From Bacteroides ilei (GTDB lineage Bacteria > Bacteroidota > Bacteroidia > Bacteroidales > Bacteroidaceae), in assembly GCF_900128495.1 (NCBI RefSeq), contig NZ_LT635801.1:3126691-3190690 (forward strand): a DNA stretch of 64,000 nt. Direction: 5' to 3'. The position numbers and the translations under genes were made by a program. The notes under the pieces were generated by a model. The model saw only the letters and a list, made by a program, of their open reading frames with translations, ran no database searches and was not told where the DNA came from. The number at the start of each line of letters is the position of its first letter. The stretch's first letter is position 1. Of the stretch, positions 10,419-18,367 are shown in pieces.

Positions 10419-10763
10419 TTACTCTTTAGGACTGACATACATCTTGTCGACTACAATACTCTCCGTAAGATAGGCCATGTCCGACCATTGTATCCGGTAG
10501 CATTTGGAGACCTCATCAAACACCGGTTTCTTGAATCTCCCCATGATAGGACGTTTCTCGTAAAGCACATAAAAACCACGTTCGTAATGAAGTATCTTCA
10601 CGACCTTGCGGTTACGGGACATGAACATATATACATTGGATGCATCACTCGGGTCAAGTGACATATCTTCCCTTATACTCTCACACAGACGGAAGATTCC
10701 TTTCCGCAAATCCACATTACCGTTGAACAGGTAATAGTTCAGGTTAGCACTCAGTCCAAGCAT
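10419..10763 (-). CDS. tnpB: IS66 accessory protein TnpB (Orf2)
   Basis: 114 residues, matching the small IS66 Orf2 protein needed for transposition along with TnpC. Typical features are YYLFNGNVDLRKGIFRLCESIRE near the start (only part of that motif need be conserved) and the basic segment MSRNRKVVKILHYERGFYVLYEKR. Its ATG follows the tnpA stop by one base (TGA T ATG), so translation is probably coupled. Confidence 0.93.
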   Translation of the reverse strand: MLGLSANLNYYLFNGNVDLRKGIFRLCESIREDMSLDPSDASNVYMFMSRNRKVVKILHYERGFYVLYEKRPIMGRFKKPVFDEVSKCYRIQWSDMAYLTESIVVDKMYVSPKE

Positions 10764-10764
10764 A

Positions 10765-11139
10765 TCATCCTATCATTTTATTAAGCAACAGACTCAAATC
10801 AAGAACTGTGGTGTTTCTCAGAAACAGTGTCGCTCCGGATGTCAATTGCAGTTTTACCCACTTAATCGGAGATTCACCTTCAGGCTGTTTCACTTCCAAC
10901 TTTACAGTTGGACTGTTGCAAGGCTTGTCGGTTATCTGGACTTTGGCAACCTTAGGTTGTTCTACATGAACAGTCTTGCCTAACTTCTCGCTCCACAGTT
11001 GATGACGCTGCCAGTTCATGAACTTGTCGTAGTTTACTCCATAATCAGCACAGAACTCCCGAAGATCCTTGGTCTCGCTGCATAACTGATAGAGGTCATA
11101 TACCTCCTGATAGTTTACTTTTTCTTTCGCCATAATCAT
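10765..11139 (-). CDS. tnpA: IS66 protein TnpA
   Basis: First gene of the element, about 124 residues. A TTG start at 11163 is possible on paper but would lie inside the -7 box, so ATG at 11139 (or 11133) is preferred. The N-terminal half looks like a helix-turn-helix segment (EVYDLYQLCSETKDLREFCADYGVNYDKFMNW, of which the DLREFCADYGV part is the core); the C-terminal strand-rich part (VKLQLTSGATLFLRN) is typical of IS66 OrfA. No function beyond transposition is inferred. Confidence 0.85.
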   Translation of the reverse strand: MIMAKEKVNYQEVYDLYQLCSETKDLREFCADYGVNYDKFMNWQRHQLWSEKLGKTVHVEQPKVAKVQITDKPCNSPTVKLEVKQPEGESPIKWVKLQLTSGATLFLRNTTVLDLSLLLNKMIG

Positions 11140-11160
11140 TGTTGTTATTTGGTTATGGCG

Positions 11161-11191
11161 CAAAGGTAGGTTTGTGAATAATGTGCGTCAA
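11161..11191 (-). promoter_or_regulatory. Promoter of the IS66 tnp genes
   Basis: On the minus strand, CTTG with TTG at 11191-11189 is followed after 20 bp by TACCTTTG at 11168-11161, a match to the Bacteroides -33/-7 pair. Start would be near 11154, just upstream of tnpA, and the -33 box lies within 2 bp of the terminal repeat. Confidence 0.65.
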
Positions 11192-11192
11192 G

Positions 11193-11212
11193 GCGGAAAA
11201 TAGTATGGTTAC
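11193..11212 (-). repeat. IS66 terminal inverted repeat, right
   Basis: Read on the minus strand: GTAACCATACTATTTTCCGC, one mismatch to the left end at 8466-8485. Confidence 0.9.
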
Positions 11213-11221
11213 TGCTATTGC
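11213..11221. repeat. Target-site duplication, right copy
   Basis: TGCTATTGC, identical to 8457-8465. Confidence 0.85.
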
Positions 11222-11248
11222 GTATATAGGGACGAAACTCTATATTTG
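11218..11248 (+). promoter_or_regulatory. Promoter beside the IS right end
   Basis: TTG at 11218-11220 (inside the target duplication) and TATATTTG at 11241-11248 are 20 bp apart. There is no gene on + downstream before a terminator 46 bp later. Confidence 0.55.
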
Positions 11249-11254
11249 CATTGT

Positions 11255-11320
11255 GATTTTTTTCATAGTATTAGATTTAAGGTTAACAAGGTTGGGAGAA
11301 AGCGTTCTCCCATTTTTTTT
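11255..11320 (+). ncRNA. Candidate small RNA of about 65 nt
   Basis: A promoter-like pair ends at 11248 and a strong + strand terminator occupies 11294-11320, with no open frame of note between them. A transcript from about 11255 to 11320 would be a free-standing small RNA. No known RNA family is recognised. It lies between frdB and the converging dprA and is bordered by the IS66 insertion. The existence of the RNA is inference; only promoter and terminator are seen. Confidence 0.35.
11294..11320 (+). terminator. Strong + strand terminator
   Basis: A perfect 7-bp stem (GGGAGAA at 11294-11300 with TTCTCCC at 11305-11311), AGCG loop and eight T residues. The T run is on the + strand, so it does not serve dprA, which ends at 11356 on the minus strand. 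Confidence 0.85.
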
Positions 11321-11355
11321 GCCCATATGTTTCCCGTTAAATAGTTTCTTAGACT

Positions 11356-12468
11356 TTATATCAGTCTATAGATTCCTCCCGCCAAGACTTTTACGATACC
11401 TTTCATCTCCAGACCGAACAGAACTCCAGTAAGGTGATTTATGGCCATGTTACTTTTTACTACCAGTGTATTTACTTGTATACCTTCTGGATATTTTTGT
11501 AGGATTGAAACTATATTCTGTTCTTTGTCGTCCAGCTCGGGAAACAGTTGGCGCTGTACAGCCTGTGGTATTGTGTGACGGCTATTCCAGTTCATTGCAG
11601 CTATCAACTCTTCTGCGCTCTGTAGTAGTGCGGCTCGGTTGTTTCTGATAAGGTTATTACATCCGGCCGAATATGTATCATTAATTCTGCCTGGGAATGC
11701 AAAACAATCTCTATGGTAACTTTCCGCTATATCTGCAGTGATGAGAGAGCCTCCTTTTTCGGCTGATTCTACTACAATGGTAGCGTCACAGATGCCGGCT
11801 ACAATTCTGTTGCGTTTGATGAAATTCTGTCGGTCGGGATTAGTCCCACTCATAAACTCAGTCAGTAATCCTCCATGTGTGACCATCTCTGTTGCTGTCT
11901 TCCGATGAGCGGACGGATAGATTCTGTCCAGGCCGTGTGCCAAGACACCTATGGTTTCCATTCCATTCTGCAAAGCTGCCCGATGGGCATTGATATCGAT
12001 ACCGTATGCCAGTCCACTTACAATGAGTACATCGGGCATCAGTTCTTTCAGTTCTCTGATAAAGCGGATACAGATATCTTTCCCGTATTCTGTGGCGTTC
12101 CGTGTCCCTACCATATTGATGACATGTGTCTTGTTTAAGTTAGCGTTGCCGCGATAAAAAAGTACCAGTGGAGCATCTTCACATTCTCGAAGTCTGGAGG
12201 GATACTCTTCGTCCGTTTCACAAAGACATTCAATCCGGTTCTTTTCTGCAAATTTGAGCTCTGCCTCACACAGACGGATCGCATCTTTACAGTCCAATAT
12301 CTTTTTCAGGGTGGAGGAGGCTTCGGGTATGATATCTGTCAATATGTCCTTATGCTCGAATAGAGTCGTTGCATTTCCTGCTGCCCGTATCAGATTACGG
12401 GCGCTGATAGGGCCTATGCCGGGCAGTTGGGTTAAAGCCAACCGGTATAAAAGCTCTTGCGTGATCAT
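11356..12468 (-). CDS. dprA: DNA-processing protein DprA
   Basis: Rossmann-fold single-strand DNA-binding protein that loads RecA onto incoming DNA in natural transformation. The 370 residues show an N-terminal helix-hairpin-helix-like segment (LTQLPGIGPISARNLIRAAG), the core motifs GTRNATEYGK, VSGLAYGIDINAHRAAL and RNRIVAGICDATIVVESAEKGGSL, and a C-terminal winged-helix domain (VSILQKYPEGIQVNTLV). Its start overlaps the stop of the upstream thioesterase gene by 4 bp, so the two are translationally coupled. Confidence 0.95.
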   Translation of the reverse strand: MITQELLYRLALTQLPGIGPISARNLIRAAGNATTLFEHKDILTDIIPEASSTLKKILDCKDAIRLCEAELKFAEKNRIECLCETDEEYPSRLRECEDAPLVLFYRGNANLNKTHVINMVGTRNATEYGKDICIRFIRELKELMPDVLIVSGLAYGIDINAHRAALQNGMETIGVLAHGLDRIYPSAHRKTATEMVTHGGLLTEFMSGTNPDRQNFIKRNRIVAGICDATIVVESAEKGGSLITADIAESYHRDCFAFPGRINDTYSAGCNNLIRNNRAALLQSAEELIAAMNWNSRHTIPQAVQRQLFPELDDKEQNIVSILQKYPEGIQVNTLVVKSNMAINHLTGVLFGLEMKGIVKVLAGGIYRLI

Positions 12469-12872
12469 TCTGATAAAAATGGGGCAAATGTAGTATCGAA
12501 CAATTCACTGTTTCCTAACCGTCCGTTGATCAGGCAGACTGCTTCTACGGTAGATTTAATGACCGTCTTCATGTCGGGTAGCCGGAAGATGTCCTGATAA
12601 AAGACATATTTGATTCCTTCTTTCTTGAGATATAGTTTGGATACAAATTCGTCTCCGCTTTTGAGTGGTGTCTTGAATGCCATGTTCAAACGGGCAACGA
12701 CCGGATCTATCCCTTCTTCATGCAGACGTGCAAAGTTAAGTCCTGTCGAGTTCAGGAACTCATGACGGGTGTGCTCGATGTAATGTTGGTAATTGGCATT
12801 GTTGACAATGCCCTGGAGGTCGCATTCATAGTCGCGTACCTTCATTTTCAGTTCGAAAATATATTTGTCCAT
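12465..12872 (-). CDS. YbgC/4HBT family acyl-CoA thioesterase
   Basis: Hotdog-fold protein of 135 residues, the normal family size. The start MKVRDYECDLQGIVNNANY carries the family pattern of an Asp followed by an Asn/His-rich turn and the long helix YQHYIEHTRHEFL. The probable activity is hydrolysis of a short acyl-CoA in the cytoplasm; the substrate cannot be read from the sequence. First gene of a two-gene unit with dprA, diverging from the dihydrouridine synthase gene. Confidence 0.85.
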   Translation of the reverse strand: MDKYIFELKMKVRDYECDLQGIVNNANYQHYIEHTRHEFLNSTGLNFARLHEEGIDPVVARLNMAFKTPLKSGDEFVSKLYLKKEGIKYVFYQDIFRLPDMKTVIKSTVEAVCLINGRLGNSELFDTTFAPFLSE

Positions 12873-12891
12873 AATTTAAGTAAAATGTTGT

Positions 12892-12932
12892 ATTCTACAA
12901 ATATAACGGAAAATAACCTATATTTGTAGAAT
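12892..12932. promoter_or_regulatory. Inverted repeat carrying two divergent -7 boxes
   Basis: ATTCTACAAATATA at 12892-12905 is the exact reverse complement of 12919-12932. Each arm contains TATATTTG, a perfect -7 box: on + at 12919-12926 toward the dihydrouridine synthase and on - at 12905-12898 toward the thioesterase/dprA pair. No good -33 box is seen for either, so both may depend on a shared regulator or be weak. Confidence 0.6.
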
Positions 12933-12946
12933 AAACCGGCTAGAAT

Positions 12947-13873
12947 ATGATAGAAATAAATGCGGCTCCTTTACAGGGATTTACAGAAAGTGCCTGGCGT
13001 AATGCTCATTCACAGGTGTTCGGTGGAATAGACAGATATTATGTCCCTTTTATACGTCTGGAGAAAGGGAGTATACGTAACAAAGATCGTCGTGAAGTCT
13101 CTTTGGATAGGAACAATGTGCAGTCACTGGTTCCGCAGATAGTTGCCGGTGAAACGGAAGAGTTTACGTTGCTGGTTGGATTCTTGCACGGATTGGGTTA
13201 TAGGACGGTTGACCTGAATATGGGGTGTCCGTTTCCTCTAATTGCCAATAAGGGTAAAGGCTCCGGGATTCTGCCTTTCCCGGATAAGGTAGAATCGTTG
13301 TTGAAAGCCATGGAAGAATTTCCGGATATCAGCTTTTCTGTCAAGATGCGTCTGGGGTGGAAGGAGGTTTCGGAATGGCGTGCTGTATTACCCTTACTGA
13401 ACCGTTCTTGTGTCAGGTCGGTAACCTTACACCCCCGTGTAGGAAAGCAACAGTATAAAGGTCTGGTAAATAAGGATGAGTTCCATGCTTTCTATGAGGC
13501 TTGCGAATTACCTTTATTCTACAATGGTGATCTGCGTACAGTATCTGGCATACAGGAGTTGGTGGAGGAATTCCCTCGTCTGAAGGGTGTCATGTTGGGG
13601 CGTGGGTTATTGGCTGATCCTTCGTTGGCAAAAGCGTTTCGTGAAGGAAAAATGTCTGAAGCGGAATTGAAGAATAAGGTAGCCGAAATGCATGAATTAA
13701 TGTATTTGTATTATCGGCGGATCATAGAAGGTGGAGATTCACAATTGTTGGCCAAATTAAAGACTGTATGGGAGTATTTGCTTCCCGATCTCGACAGGAA
13801 AGCCCGGAAGGCTATCCTGAAGAGTAATCGTCTGGATGTCTATTTAAAGGCGGTGGAAGATGCACTGCGGTAA
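12947..13873 (+). CDS. tRNA-dihydrouridine synthase
   Basis: FMN enzyme that reduces uridine to dihydrouridine in the D-loop of tRNA. The 308 residues form a TIM barrel beginning with the flavin site MIEINAAPLQGFTE. The catalytic cysteine is Cys94 in NMGCPFP, followed by the GKGSGIL loop; SVKMRLGW and the phosphate-binding VMLGRGLLADP are also present. It is closest in feel to DusC-like enzymes, but the subfamily and target position are not settled. Converges with the DUF2851 gene, with 14 bp between stops. Confidence 0.9.
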   Translation: MIEINAAPLQGFTESAWRNAHSQVFGGIDRYYVPFIRLEKGSIRNKDRREVSLDRNNVQSLVPQIVAGETEEFTLLVGFLHGLGYRTVDLNMGCPFPLIANKGKGSGILPFPDKVESLLKAMEEFPDISFSVKMRLGWKEVSEWRAVLPLLNRSCVRSVTLHPRVGKQQYKGLVNKDEFHAFYEACELPLFYNGDLRTVSGIQELVEEFPRLKGVMLGRGLLADPSLAKAFREGKMSEAELKNKVAEMHELMYLYYRRIIEGGDSQLLAKLKTVWEYLLPDLDRKARKAILKSNRLDVYLKAVEDALR

Positions 13874-13887
13874 AAGGACGGGCTTGG

Positions 13888-15159
13888 TCAGTCTCTCTGC
13901 TTTTTGAAATATTCATATCCGATTCGGCAGAACAGACATTTCTTGTTGTCACAATAGGTCTTTTTTAATTGGATAAGAGCTTGTGAATCACCGGCATGTT
14001 CCGCTTCCAGTCCACATTCTTTCCACATCCGGATAATATGATTGTTTTCAGGCTTCAATTCTTCCAGAAATCTTGCTGCCCGCTCGCATAGGATTGGTTT
14101 TGACCTATGTTTTCCATAGGCATATAAGAAGGGAATGACAGTATTGATGACAATCAGCTCGATGGAATTCCGGCTGAGACTTTTAGGGAGGTGGAGAGAA
14201 GGTTCTCCGAAACGGTAATGGTCAATCCAGTATTCGGAGGTTCCCCCTTTCAGTTCATCGGATAATTCTTTCAGCTGCTCCTTTTCCATCAGGCGTGACA
14301 ATAGTCCTTCTGCACGGTAATACAGGCATGCCAGTTGTGCTATACGGATGTAAGGGAAATTACCAGGCCTTGACCGGAGAAATTTCCATCGGCATTCATT
14401 AACCGGTTCCAGGTTAAACTTATGGGCCAAATAAGAGTATTCTTTTATGAGTTGTGCTGAATAGTTGTCTGTGGGTAATTCTTGCAGAAGCCCGGCTTGT
14501 CCGAAGAAAATGGCTTCTATCTGGAAAAGGTTGTCCCGGTGTTTGTTTATAGCCTGGAGGGGAATATGTTTCGCCCAGAGTTCGAATGTATCGCTGTTTA
14601 TTCCAAAGCCGAAATTCCTGGCCAGTGTAATAAAGAACACCCGTTCCCAGTCGTTATTGTAGGCTTTCAGGCGGTTCTCGATACATGCAGTCTTCTTTTC
14701 AAACCGCTCAATCTGTAAAGCTGATAACCAGTTGTGCAAAAAGAAATGCGACAATTCGGGTATTATCCGGTAGCAGGCCGGATACTTGTCTTCTTGTAAC
14801 AGCTCCTCGTAATTCTTTTGCAGATAGGGAGGAAAATGGAGTTCCATTTGTGGTATGGGCTCCCCGTTGGTGCGTGTCGGATGTGCATCTATGTCGGATG
14901 CTACATGTAGGATTACCGAATCATAAGTAATATCGGTATGGTGCTTATGCTTGAACCAGTCGGACGACCGTAGATGTATTTCAACGTTTCCTACCCAAAG
15001 CACACCGTTTATTTTGATTTTTGCATTAAAGAAATCGGGGCCTGCATCATTGTTGGACAGGCCGGGGTCAATGATTTCCAGGTTTTGTCCGTTGGTGGTG
15101 TGTAACGGTTGTAGAGCGAAAAGTTTGTGTTTCCATACATAGTGTAATAGTTGTTCCAT
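13888..15159 (-). CDS. DUF2851 family protein
   Basis: A 423-residue protein of the DUF2851 family, common in Bacteroidetes and of unknown function. Recognisable conserved segments near the N-terminus are MEQLLHYVWKHKLF, NNDAGPDFFNAKI and VGNVEIHLRSSDWFKHKHH. Acidic, Asn and His residues cluster in this region, which to me resembles a nuclease-type metal site, but that is a guess. The C-terminus is rich in Cys (CDNKKCLFCRIGYEYF). No signal peptide or membrane segment. Confidence 0.8.
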   Translation of the reverse strand: MEQLLHYVWKHKLFALQPLHTTNGQNLEIIDPGLSNNDAGPDFFNAKIKINGVLWVGNVEIHLRSSDWFKHKHHTDITYDSVILHVASDIDAHPTRTNGEPIPQMELHFPPYLQKNYEELLQEDKYPACYRIIPELSHFFLHNWLSALQIERFEKKTACIENRLKAYNNDWERVFFITLARNFGFGINSDTFELWAKHIPLQAINKHRDNLFQIEAIFFGQAGLLQELPTDNYSAQLIKEYSYLAHKFNLEPVNECRWKFLRSRPGNFPYIRIAQLACLYYRAEGLLSRLMEKEQLKELSDELKGGTSEYWIDHYRFGEPSLHLPKSLSRNSIELIVINTVIPFLYAYGKHRSKPILCERAARFLEELKPENNHIIRMWKECGLEAEHAGDSQALIQLKKTYCDNKKCLFCRIGYEYFKKQRD

Positions 15160-15211
15160 GTTAACGAGCTGTAAATGTTCACTAATTGTAATGATTTATA
15201 ACGAAAAACGT

Positions 15212-15219
15212 TATCTTTG
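15212..15219 (+). promoter_or_regulatory. -7 box of the dapB-lepB-rhomboid operon
   Basis: TATCTTTG matches TAnnTTTG 22 bp before the dapB ATG. The nearest TTG upstream (15186-15188) is 23 bp away, a little longer than usual. Confidence 0.5.
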
Positions 15220-15240
15220 TACCTAAAAACGCAGATATTT

Positions 15241-15996
15241 ATGAAAATTGCATTGATAGGATATGGAAAAATGGGTAAAGAGATTGAAAAAATCGCTGTT
15301 GCCCGTGGTCATGAAATTGTATGTGTGATTGATATCAATAATCGTGAAGATTTCGGTTCGGAGGCTTTTCGTTCGGCCGATGTAGCGATTGAGTTTACGG
15401 CTCCTTCCGTTGCTTACGGTAACTGTCTTGAAGCTTTCCGCCAGGGAGTGAAAGTTGTTTCGGGCAGTACAGGCTGGATGGGTGAACATGCCGATGAAAT
15501 GCGCCGTTTGTGTAAGGAAGAGGGCAAGACTTTATTCTGGTCGTCTAATTTCAGCCTGGGAGTCGCCATCTTCTCGGCAGTAAACAAGTATCTGGCACGC
15601 ATCATGAATAAATTTCCGAATTATGACGTTTCGATGGTCGAGACACATCATGTGCACAAACTGGATGCTCCTAGTGGAACTGCTATCACCTTGGTTGAAG
15701 GTATTTTGGAAAACCTGGACCGTAAGGACAAGTGGGTTATGGGTACGTTGACGGCTCCTGACGGAACTGTGACAGGAACGACAAAATGTGCTCCGAATGA
15801 AATACCGGTAAGTGCTATCCGTGAAGGTGAAGTTCCGGGTATCCATACTGTACGTTATGAGTCTGAAGCCGATTCCATTATCATTACCCATGATGCCAAG
15901 AACCGGAAAGGTTTTGCCTTGGGAGCGGTTCTGGCTGCAGAATATACCGCTGGACATGAAGGCTTTTTGGGTATGGATGATTTATTTCAATTTTAA
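15241..15996 (+). CDS. dapB: 4-hydroxy-tetrahydrodipicolinate reductase
   Basis: NAD(P)H enzyme of the diaminopimelate/lysine pathway. The ATG at 15241 is used; an in-frame TTG at 15217 overlaps the -7 box. The 251 residues show the dinucleotide-binding GYGKMG (7-12) and the catalytic segment HHVHKLDAPSGTA (136-148, with His136 and Lys140). First gene of a seven-gene + strand run; its stop is only 2 bp from the next ATG. Confidence 0.95.
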   Translation: MKIALIGYGKMGKEIEKIAVARGHEIVCVIDINNREDFGSEAFRSADVAIEFTAPSVAYGNCLEAFRQGVKVVSGSTGWMGEHADEMRRLCKEEGKTLFWSSNFSLGVAIFSAVNKYLARIMNKFPNYDVSMVETHHVHKLDAPSGTAITLVEGILENLDRKDKWVMGTLTAPDGTVTGTTKCAPNEIPVSAIREGEVPGIHTVRYESEADSIIITHDAKNRKGFALGAVLAAEYTAGHEGFLGMDDLFQF

Positions 15997-15998
15997 TT

Positions 15999-17423
15999 AT
16001 GGTACAGATATCTCGTAGACAATGGATTAAGTTTGGAATCGTTATGGTCCTTTACCTCCTGTTCTTGCTGTGGCTGAAGAGTTGGTTGGGGTTGATTGTT
16101 GTTCCATTTCTGTTTGACGCGTACATTACGAAAAAAATACCTTGGACCTGGTGGAAGAAGTCGAAGAATAAGACTGTCCTTACGGTCATGGGATGGGTTG
16201 ATGCCATCGTATTTGCCTTGGTGGCTGTTTATTTTGTCAATCTGTATTTTTTTCAGAACTATGTCATCCCGTCTTCTTCCCTTGAGAAATCGTTGCTGGT
16301 CGGTGATTATCTGTTTGTCAGTAAAATGAGCTATGGGGCACGTATTCCGCAAACTCCGTTACATATGCCGCTTACCCAGCATACCTTGCCTGTCTTTAAT
16401 TGCAAGTCGTATCTGGAATGGCCTAAATGGGACTACAAACGCGTCGGTGGTCTGGGTAAGGTGAAACTGAACGATATTGTTGTGTTCAATTTTCCGGCTG
16501 GTGACAGTGTTGCCAGTGCCGTACAGGCAGAAGACTTGTATCGGTTGAGCTATCAGGCCGGCAAGGAGCTGTCTCAGCCGATAGATATGGCTTCCTTGAC
16601 ACCGGAACAGGAACGTCAGGTATATGATTTCTATTATCAGGCCGGCCGTAAATACATTGATGAAAATCCCCAGCAATATGGTAGGATCATCACTCGTCCG
16701 GTCGACCGTCGGGAGAATTATGTGAAACGGTGTGTCGGATTGCCGGGACAGACGTTGCAGATTAAGAACAGGATCATTTATCTGGACGGAAAGCCGAATA
16801 AGGAACCGGATAATGTGCAATATCGTTATTGGGTTCATACAAAAGGAATGTTACCCGATGACGTTTGTCATGAACTGGGTATCAGTCATGAGGACTTGAT
16901 GGCTTATTATACGGATGAGTCGGTCTATAATATGCCGTTGACAGAAAAAGCGAAGGCTGCGTTACTGGCCCGTAAGGATCTGGTGATTTCGATTGAGGAT
17001 GTTCCTGATGATGATGCCGGAGGTTTATACCCGTTGAACAAGAACACGGGTTGGACTATAGATAACTATGGACCGATATGGATTCCGAAGAAAGGTGCTA
17101 CAATTGATCTGACACTTGACAATCTGCCGATGTACGAGCGTCCGATAAAGGTATATGAAGGGAATAGTCTGGACGTGAAGGACGGTAAGATTTACATCAA
17201 TGGCCAACCAGCCGATAAATATACGTTCAAGATGGATTACTATTGGATGATGGGTGATAACCGTCATAATTCGGCAGATTCCCGTTTCTGGGGATTTGTA
17301 CCTGAGGATCATATTGTAGGGAAGCCCATATTTATCTGGTTATCTCTAGATCAGGACCGCAGCTTGTTTGACGGTAAGATTCGTTGGAACCGTCTGTTCA
17401 AGTTTGTCGATTCGATCAAATGA
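15999..17423 (+). CDS. lepB: Signal peptidase I, active form
   Basis: Membrane-bound serine protease that removes signal peptides after Sec export. The 474 residues are long for the family (E. coli 324) because of an insert between the catalytic motifs. Hydrophobic segments lie at about 11-40 and 61-85. The catalytic dyad is intact: Ser94 in PSSSLEKSL and Lys243 in NYVKRCVGLPG; the late motif GDNRHNSADSRFWGF is also intact. It is followed 30 bp later by a related but degenerate paralogue. Confidence 0.93.
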   Translation: MVQISRRQWIKFGIVMVLYLLFLLWLKSWLGLIVVPFLFDAYITKKIPWTWWKKSKNKTVLTVMGWVDAIVFALVAVYFVNLYFFQNYVIPSSSLEKSLLVGDYLFVSKMSYGARIPQTPLHMPLTQHTLPVFNCKSYLEWPKWDYKRVGGLGKVKLNDIVVFNFPAGDSVASAVQAEDLYRLSYQAGKELSQPIDMASLTPEQERQVYDFYYQAGRKYIDENPQQYGRIITRPVDRRENYVKRCVGLPGQTLQIKNRIIYLDGKPNKEPDNVQYRYWVHTKGMLPDDVCHELGISHEDLMAYYTDESVYNMPLTEKAKAALLARKDLVISIEDVPDDDAGGLYPLNKNTGWTIDNYGPIWIPKKGATIDLTLDNLPMYERPIKVYEGNSLDVKDGKIYINGQPADKYTFKMDYYWMMGDNRHNSADSRFWGFVPEDHIVGKPIFIWLSLDQDRSLFDGKIRWNRLFKFVDSIK

Positions 17424-17453
17424 GTATAGGTTAGGATAAAATTCAGATTAACT

Positions 17454-18365
17454 GTGTGTAAGGACTGGAAGAAATGGCTGAAGCTGGCTTTGGGCATTAT
17501 CATTGTGGTAGTGTTGGTCAAGGCTTTTCTTGTGACCTCTTGTATTATTCCTTCATCCGGTATGGAAAACAGCCTGTATAAAGGTGAAAGGGTATTGGTT
17601 AACAAGTGGAGCTATGGTTTGCGTACGCCGTTTCCTTCCTGGTTCGGATATCATCGCATAGGCAGACAGGAAGTTAGGAAAGGTGATATCGTCTTGTTCA
17701 ATGATCCTTCTCCGGCTGGTCGGAACAAGAGATTGGAAAACCGTAATCTGTTTATAAGCCGTTGTGTCGGTGTACCCGGTGATACTTTGATGTTGAATAA
17801 GGAGCTGTTGAATGTCCAGGGAGAGATTTTAAGTCCTGATGCCAAGTCTCTCTATTCTTATCCTTCTTCTCAGGAAGACGTTGTTCTGGCTTTGTTGGAT
17901 GTGACGGGTATTCGGGATAATTCATTGTTGGGATATACTCCTGAAGGTGATTACATCCGCAGTTTCAGTCATTATGAGTTTTATTTGCTTTCCCAGAAGG
18001 CTGACGGGGCGGTTCATTTTACTTCTATGAATAGCAGCCTGTCGGATGATGTACATCCTTATGAGGTACCGGGGAAAGATATTTCTGTAAAAGTATATCC
18101 TTGGAATGTTGTTTTGCTCTGTAACACAATCAGGTGGCATGAGGGGCGTAGGGCGGATGTGAAAGGAGATACATTGTTGGTAGACGGACGGGCTGTTACT
18201 TCTTACAGGTTCAGCAGGAATTACTATTGGATGGCAGCCAATGATCCGGTGAATCTGTATGATTCACGTTTGTTCGGCTTTGTTCCTGAAGAGTATGTGA
18301 TCGGGAAAGCCTGGCGTATTTGGTTTACTTCCCGTAAGGGGAGATTCTTTCAGCGTGTACAATAA
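17454..18365 (+). CDS. Signal peptidase I paralogue lacking the catalytic dyad
   Basis: S26 signal peptidase fold of 303 residues with one N-terminal membrane segment (about 8-28) and a GTG start. The overall motifs align with the neighbouring LepB, but key residues are gone. The segment PSSGMENSL has Gly36 where the nucleophilic serine (the residue before the Met/Leu) should be. FISRCVGVPGDTL has Ser102 at the lysine position. The late motif GDNRHNSADSR has become ANDPVNLYDSR. The reading frame and fold are otherwise well kept, so this looks like a maintained non-catalytic homologue and not a decayed gene. A partner role to LepB or to the membrane proteases downstream is inference. Confidence 0.85.
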   Translation: MCKDWKKWLKLALGIIIVVVLVKAFLVTSCIIPSSGMENSLYKGERVLVNKWSYGLRTPFPSWFGYHRIGRQEVRKGDIVLFNDPSPAGRNKRLENRNLFISRCVGVPGDTLMLNKELLNVQGEILSPDAKSLYSYPSSQEDVVLALLDVTGIRDNSLLGYTPEGDYIRSFSHYEFYLLSQKADGAVHFTSMNSSLSDDVHPYEVPGKDISVKVYPWNVVLLCNTIRWHEGRRADVKGDTLLVDGRAVTSYRFSRNYYWMAANDPVNLYDSRLFGFVPEEYVIGKAWRIWFTSRKGRFFQRVQ

Positions 18366-18367
18366 AA

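Larger units (their letters stand above)
8466..11212 (-). mobile_element. Complete IS66 family insertion sequence
   Basis: About 2.75 kb, bounded by 20-bp inverted ends (8466-8485 and 11193-11212, one mismatch) that begin GTAA as is usual for IS66. It contains tnpA, tnpB and tnpC in the canonical order on the minus strand, all open and full length, and is flanked by the same 9 bases on both sides. It sits between frdB and dprA and disrupts no recognisable gene. The intact ends, genes and target duplication suggest a recent insertion that may still be able to move. Confidence 0.95.
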
